Positions 61,624-64,000 of a stretch of DNA of 64,000 nt are shown piece after piece. This DNA is from Rhodococcus sovatensis (lineage in GTDB: Bacteria > Actinomycetota > Actinomycetes > Mycobacteriales > Mycobacteriaceae): the NCBI RefSeq assembly GCF_037327425.1, contig NZ_CP147846.1, positions 1,798,001 to 1,862,000 on the forward strand. The letters are read 5' to 3'. Position numbers and translations under genes: made by a program. Numbering within the stretch: position 1 is the stretch's first letter; every line of letters begins with the position of its first letter. The notes beneath the pieces were generated by a model that was not told the origin of the DNA, ran no database searches, and saw nothing but the letters and a program-made list of their open reading frames with translations.

Positions 61624-63324
61624 CTATACCGAACAACAGTGACCGCCAGGTTCTTCGTTCGGCGGTGCGGTGAGCCTGCAGAAGCACGATGACTCGATCG
61701 GCACGTCGGCCATCGCAACGGCGAGCTTCAACTGTTGCCCGATAATCGCGGCTTCGTCGACGCGATCGAGTAGTACGAGACATTCGTGGTAGCCATGTAG
61801 AGCCCATACGTTCGACGGATGTTGTTGTGCGCGAGGCAAAGTGGCGTCGAGTCCGAGATCGGCACGGTACACCGCCGCAGCTTCCTCGACATTCCCCTGT
61901 TCGAGGAGCAAGGCGCCGTACGCGTGCCGAGTGGGCTGCATCCATCCCCATGGCTCATCGTAGGGTAGGCCGTCGTCCAACTCGATCGATCGTCGTAGGG
62001 CGTCGAAGGCATTGTCGTAATTGCCTTTACGGTATTCGAGTTCGCCCTCCAACATTGCAGCTGCGACAGAAAGGATATCGAGACAGGTGTTGTTGAAGAG
62101 CATTCGAGTCGGAGCGACCCGTGTCAGTGCGGCCGCGAACAATTCACTCTCGCGTTCGGCTTGTTCTATCTGTGAGGTTGCCGAGTAAGCAACGCCTTTC
62201 GCGTAGTGCAGCATCGCAGTCGAGACGCAGTACACGCTGTCGTCCGATGGCATCTGCAGGTCTATGATGTCCTGCCAGCGACCGAATCTGATGTAGACAT
62301 GTACGCGCATCGCCAGAAAACCCTCGAGCCAGTCTGCCATCGGCGGACTTTCGACTCGGAGCAGTTCGTCCGGAACTGCGGCTTCGAGCTGGCTCGCGGT
62401 GTCTATGGCAACCGCCGATTGCCCGAGGAACATGGCCCCGTAGATCTTGAAGTGGTAGTTGTGGGCGCGGTAGAGAGTGTAGAAGTTCATCGGTCCCGCA
62501 CGCTGCAGAAACTTCTCGTCTGCAACGATCGCGTCCGTGTTCGCGCTGACGACGCGGCGATAGTCCCCGCACAGAACATCCAGGTGCGACGGCATGTGGT
62601 GAAGGTGGCCGGCATCGGGAACCAGTCCGCGCAGTCTGTCTGCAGCGACCAATGCTTGTTCGGGTACACCGGACATCTCCATGAGGTGGATGTACATGTG
62701 CAGTATTCCTGGGTGCACACGACCGCGGTCGGATTCGAGCGCGCGGTCCAGAACGGCTCTGGCCTCCACTGCGCACGAGCCCGGCGCCGGTTCGCCGGTG
62801 CGGAGATCCCAGAGTTCCCAGGGTGTGAGGTTCATCAGTGCGTCTGCGAACAACGTCGCGACGTCCAGATCGGCCGGATCGATGAGGTAGACCTCGCGCA
62901 TGGCGTCGGCGTACTCGACATTCCACGCAGCCCAGGGGGTTTGTTCCGAATGCTCGCTTCGATCGGTGGGGAATCTCTGCTGCAGTGCCTTGACGAGCCC
63001 GATCTCCGTGATCGTGTGATCACCTCCGACCAGCTCGGCGGCCTTGTCGACGGCACAGTGAGTACGAGCCATGGTCGTCGTCAATTCGGCGTCGTCGAAG
63101 AACTCCCAAGGTTTGTTGTAGTTGGGTCCCAGTGCGTACGCCAATCCCCAATAGCCCATTGCGCAGGACGGGTCGGCATCGATCGCGTTCTGGAAGCACG
63201 TCGCGGCCTCTTCATGATTGAACGCATACGACCACACGAGCCCCCGGTCGAACCAGGTTTGCGCATCGGGAACCGAAGTTGTGATCCGTCGGGAATGGCT
63301 ACCCAAGTCGTAGTAGTCGTCCAC
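61624..63324 (-). CDS. Tetratricopeptide-repeat protein of unknown function
   Basis: A 566 aa (from GTG 63324) helical protein with TPR-like units, e.g. NHEEAATCFQNAIDADPSCAMGYWGLAYALG and NYDNAFDALRRSIELDDGLPYDEP. The middle has two His-rich motifs, MYIHLMEMS (about residues 207-214) and GHLHHMPSHLD (about 240-250), that look like a metal or active site and recur in this family. Cys-rich tail GGHCCSV. An alternative start is GTG 63360, overlapping the upstream gene. It is coupled to the DUF3533-like membrane protein. Confidence 0.78.
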   Translation of the reverse strand: MDDYYDLGSHSRRITTSVPDAQTWFDRGLVWSYAFNHEEAATCFQNAIDADPSCAMGYWGLAYALGPNYNKPWEFFDDAELTTTMARTHCAVDKAAELVGGDHTITEIGLVKALQQRFPTDRSEHSEQTPWAAWNVEYADAMREVYLIDPADLDVATLFADALMNLTPWELWDLRTGEPAPGSCAVEARAVLDRALESDRGRVHPGILHMYIHLMEMSGVPEQALVAADRLRGLVPDAGHLHHMPSHLDVLCGDYRRVVSANTDAIVADEKFLQRAGPMNFYTLYRAHNYHFKIYGAMFLGQSAVAIDTASQLEAAVPDELLRVESPPMADWLEGFLAMRVHVYIRFGRWQDIIDLQMPSDDSVYCVSTAMLHYAKGVAYSATSQIEQAERESELFAAALTRVAPTRMLFNNTCLDILSVAAAMLEGELEYRKGNYDNAFDALRRSIELDDGLPYDEPWGWMQPTRHAYGALLLEQGNVEEAAAVYRADLGLDATLPRAQQHPSNVWALHGYHECLVLLDRVDEAAIIGQQLKLAVAMADVPIESSCFCRLTAPPNEEPGGHCCSV

Positions 63325-63328
63325 GTTG

Positions 63329-64000
63329 TCAGGCCTCGATTCGGCCGGTTGCAGGCGCACGATCGAAGCCTTTGCGGTCGTACAGTCGCGTGAACAGCAG
63401 ACCACCGACCAGACCGATCAACAAACCGACTCCGGTCATCACAACGGCATGCAGAAGTCCGGAATCGAGTCGTGCGTTGAAGTACAAGATAGATCTGGTG
63501 CCGAGGAAGATCTGGTGCATCGGTTCGAACTGTGCCAGCCAGCCGTACAGCGCCGGGCTGGCTTCGAGCGGCAAGGTACCTCCGGAGGACGGCAGAGCCA
63601 GAACGATGAACACCACGAGGTTGATGAGCAGCCCCGCTGTACCGAACGCCGACATCACCGACAATGCAGTGATACCGACTGCGATGATCACGAACACTCC
63701 GAACAGGTACAACGCAAACGAGTGCGGCGACGGCATTCCGAGAGAGGTGCTGATCCACAGGTACAGCCCTGAGACGACAGCGGCGACCACGCACATGATC
63801 AGCCACTTGACGGCCAGAGTGCCGGTACGGCTGATGTTCGTGGGACCTCGATGAATCACTCGCGGACCGAATTCGGTCGGGGTGAAACCGAGGAGTCCGT
63901 CGACGAGCGCACTGACAATCGTGGCACCTGTGAATCCGGCGAGGACGAGCAGCAACGCGTAGTAGAACGCGGAAAGGCCGCTGCCCGTGCCGTCGGGCAG
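63329..64000 (-). CDS. DUF3533/YhgE-Pip-like membrane protein (N-terminus outside window)
   Basis: C-terminal 223 codons of a polytopic membrane protein; the frame stays open past base 64000. Hydrophobic segments include ALLLVLAGFTGATIVSALV, WLIMCVVAAVVSGLYLWI, LYLFGVFVIIAVGITALSV, GLLINLVVFIVLAL and VVMTGVGLLIGLVGGLLF. The start of the visible part, DGTGSGLSAFYYALLL, followed by a GRTSILYF-like region near the end, resembles the DUF3533/YhgE type of ABC-2-like permease. It lies 4 bp upstream of the TPR gene. Confidence 0.7.
   Translation of the reverse strand: MPDGTGSGLSAFYYALLLVLAGFTGATIVSALVDGLLGFTPTEFGPRVIHRGPTNISRTGTLAVKWLIMCVVAAVVSGLYLWISTSLGMPSPHSFALYLFGVFVIIAVGITALSVMSAFGTAGLLINLVVFIVLALPSSGGTLPLEASPALYGWLAQFEPMHQIFLGTRSILYFNARLDSGLLHAVVMTGVGLLIGLVGGLLFTRLYDRKGFDRAPATGRIEA

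Noticed and set aside
62206..63393. 395-codon plus-strand frame
   Set aside because: Opposite the TPR gene; no signal peptide, domain or ribosome site.
1..64000. CRISPR arrays, tRNA, rRNA or prophage modules
   Set aside because: No regularly spaced repeats, cloverleaf-like sequences or phage structural genes were seen.

Overview
The window looks like chromosomal or large-plasmid DNA of a high-GC actinobacterium, most likely Rhodococcus or a close relative in the Nocardiaceae. The basis is the compact catRBAC / benABCD / LuxR-type benR / benK / benE block, a PurU plus tetrameric sarcosine oxidase locus, many GTG starts, and the codon bias. No rRNA, tRNA, CRISPR array or phage module was seen.

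Bases 1-10240 hold the C-terminal end of a probable MmyB-like regulator, then a tight plus-strand operon built around an AvrD-family protein. The operon encodes a type II thioesterase, a luciferase-like flavin monooxygenase, a SnoaL-like protein, an F420/NADP-type reductase, an Old Yellow Enzyme, AvrD, a P-loop kinase, a ketoacyl synthase III, an acyl carrier protein and a second P-loop kinase. It reads as an undescribed acyl-derived small-molecule pathway, perhaps for syringolide or butenolide-like products. Two insertion sequences, an IS630-family and an IS5-family element, split the monooxygenase and the KAS III. Both sit at CTAG sites and both insertions can be reversed on paper to restore perfect reading frames. 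A decayed helix-turn-helix gene follows (about 10289-11020).

Bases 11021-24658 are the benzoate/catechol ortho-cleavage locus. The minus strand carries catR-catB-catA-catC. Diverging from it on the plus strand are benA, benB, an unusual BenC-FCD-BenD triple fusion, benR (LAL type, with the Walker A lysine missing), benK and benE. A 21-bp identical element plus a second half-site at the same spacing lies upstream of both benA and benK.

Bases 24679-32087 carry a RidA/HxlR pair and a sugar-uptake operon on the minus strand: binding lipoprotein, permease, ATPase, PfkB kinase, FrcK-like kinase, LacI regulator and class II aldolase, with a LacI-type operator upstream. Bases 32535-34517 encode a TerD domain fused to a PD-(D/E)XK nuclease-like domain. 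Next come a RibD/DHFR-like reductase, a small membrane protein, a TetR regulator and an acyl-CoA dehydrogenase.

Bases 37763-44379 are a one-carbon locus: purU, soxBDAG (sarcosine oxidase) and a GntR regulator, with matching operator-like palindromes before purU and soxB. Bases 44409-48535 hold an aromatic meta-cleavage-like module (FAD monooxygenase, FAH-family hydrolase, VOC dioxygenase-like protein) and its TetR regulator. The remainder encodes a PBP4-type carboxypeptidase, an MFS exporter, a UBP zinc-finger protein, an alpha/beta hydrolase, a histidine kinase with two response regulators, a second LAL regulator, an SDR, a PAS-GGDEF protein, a secreted protein, a TPR protein and the end of a DUF3533/YhgE-like membrane protein.
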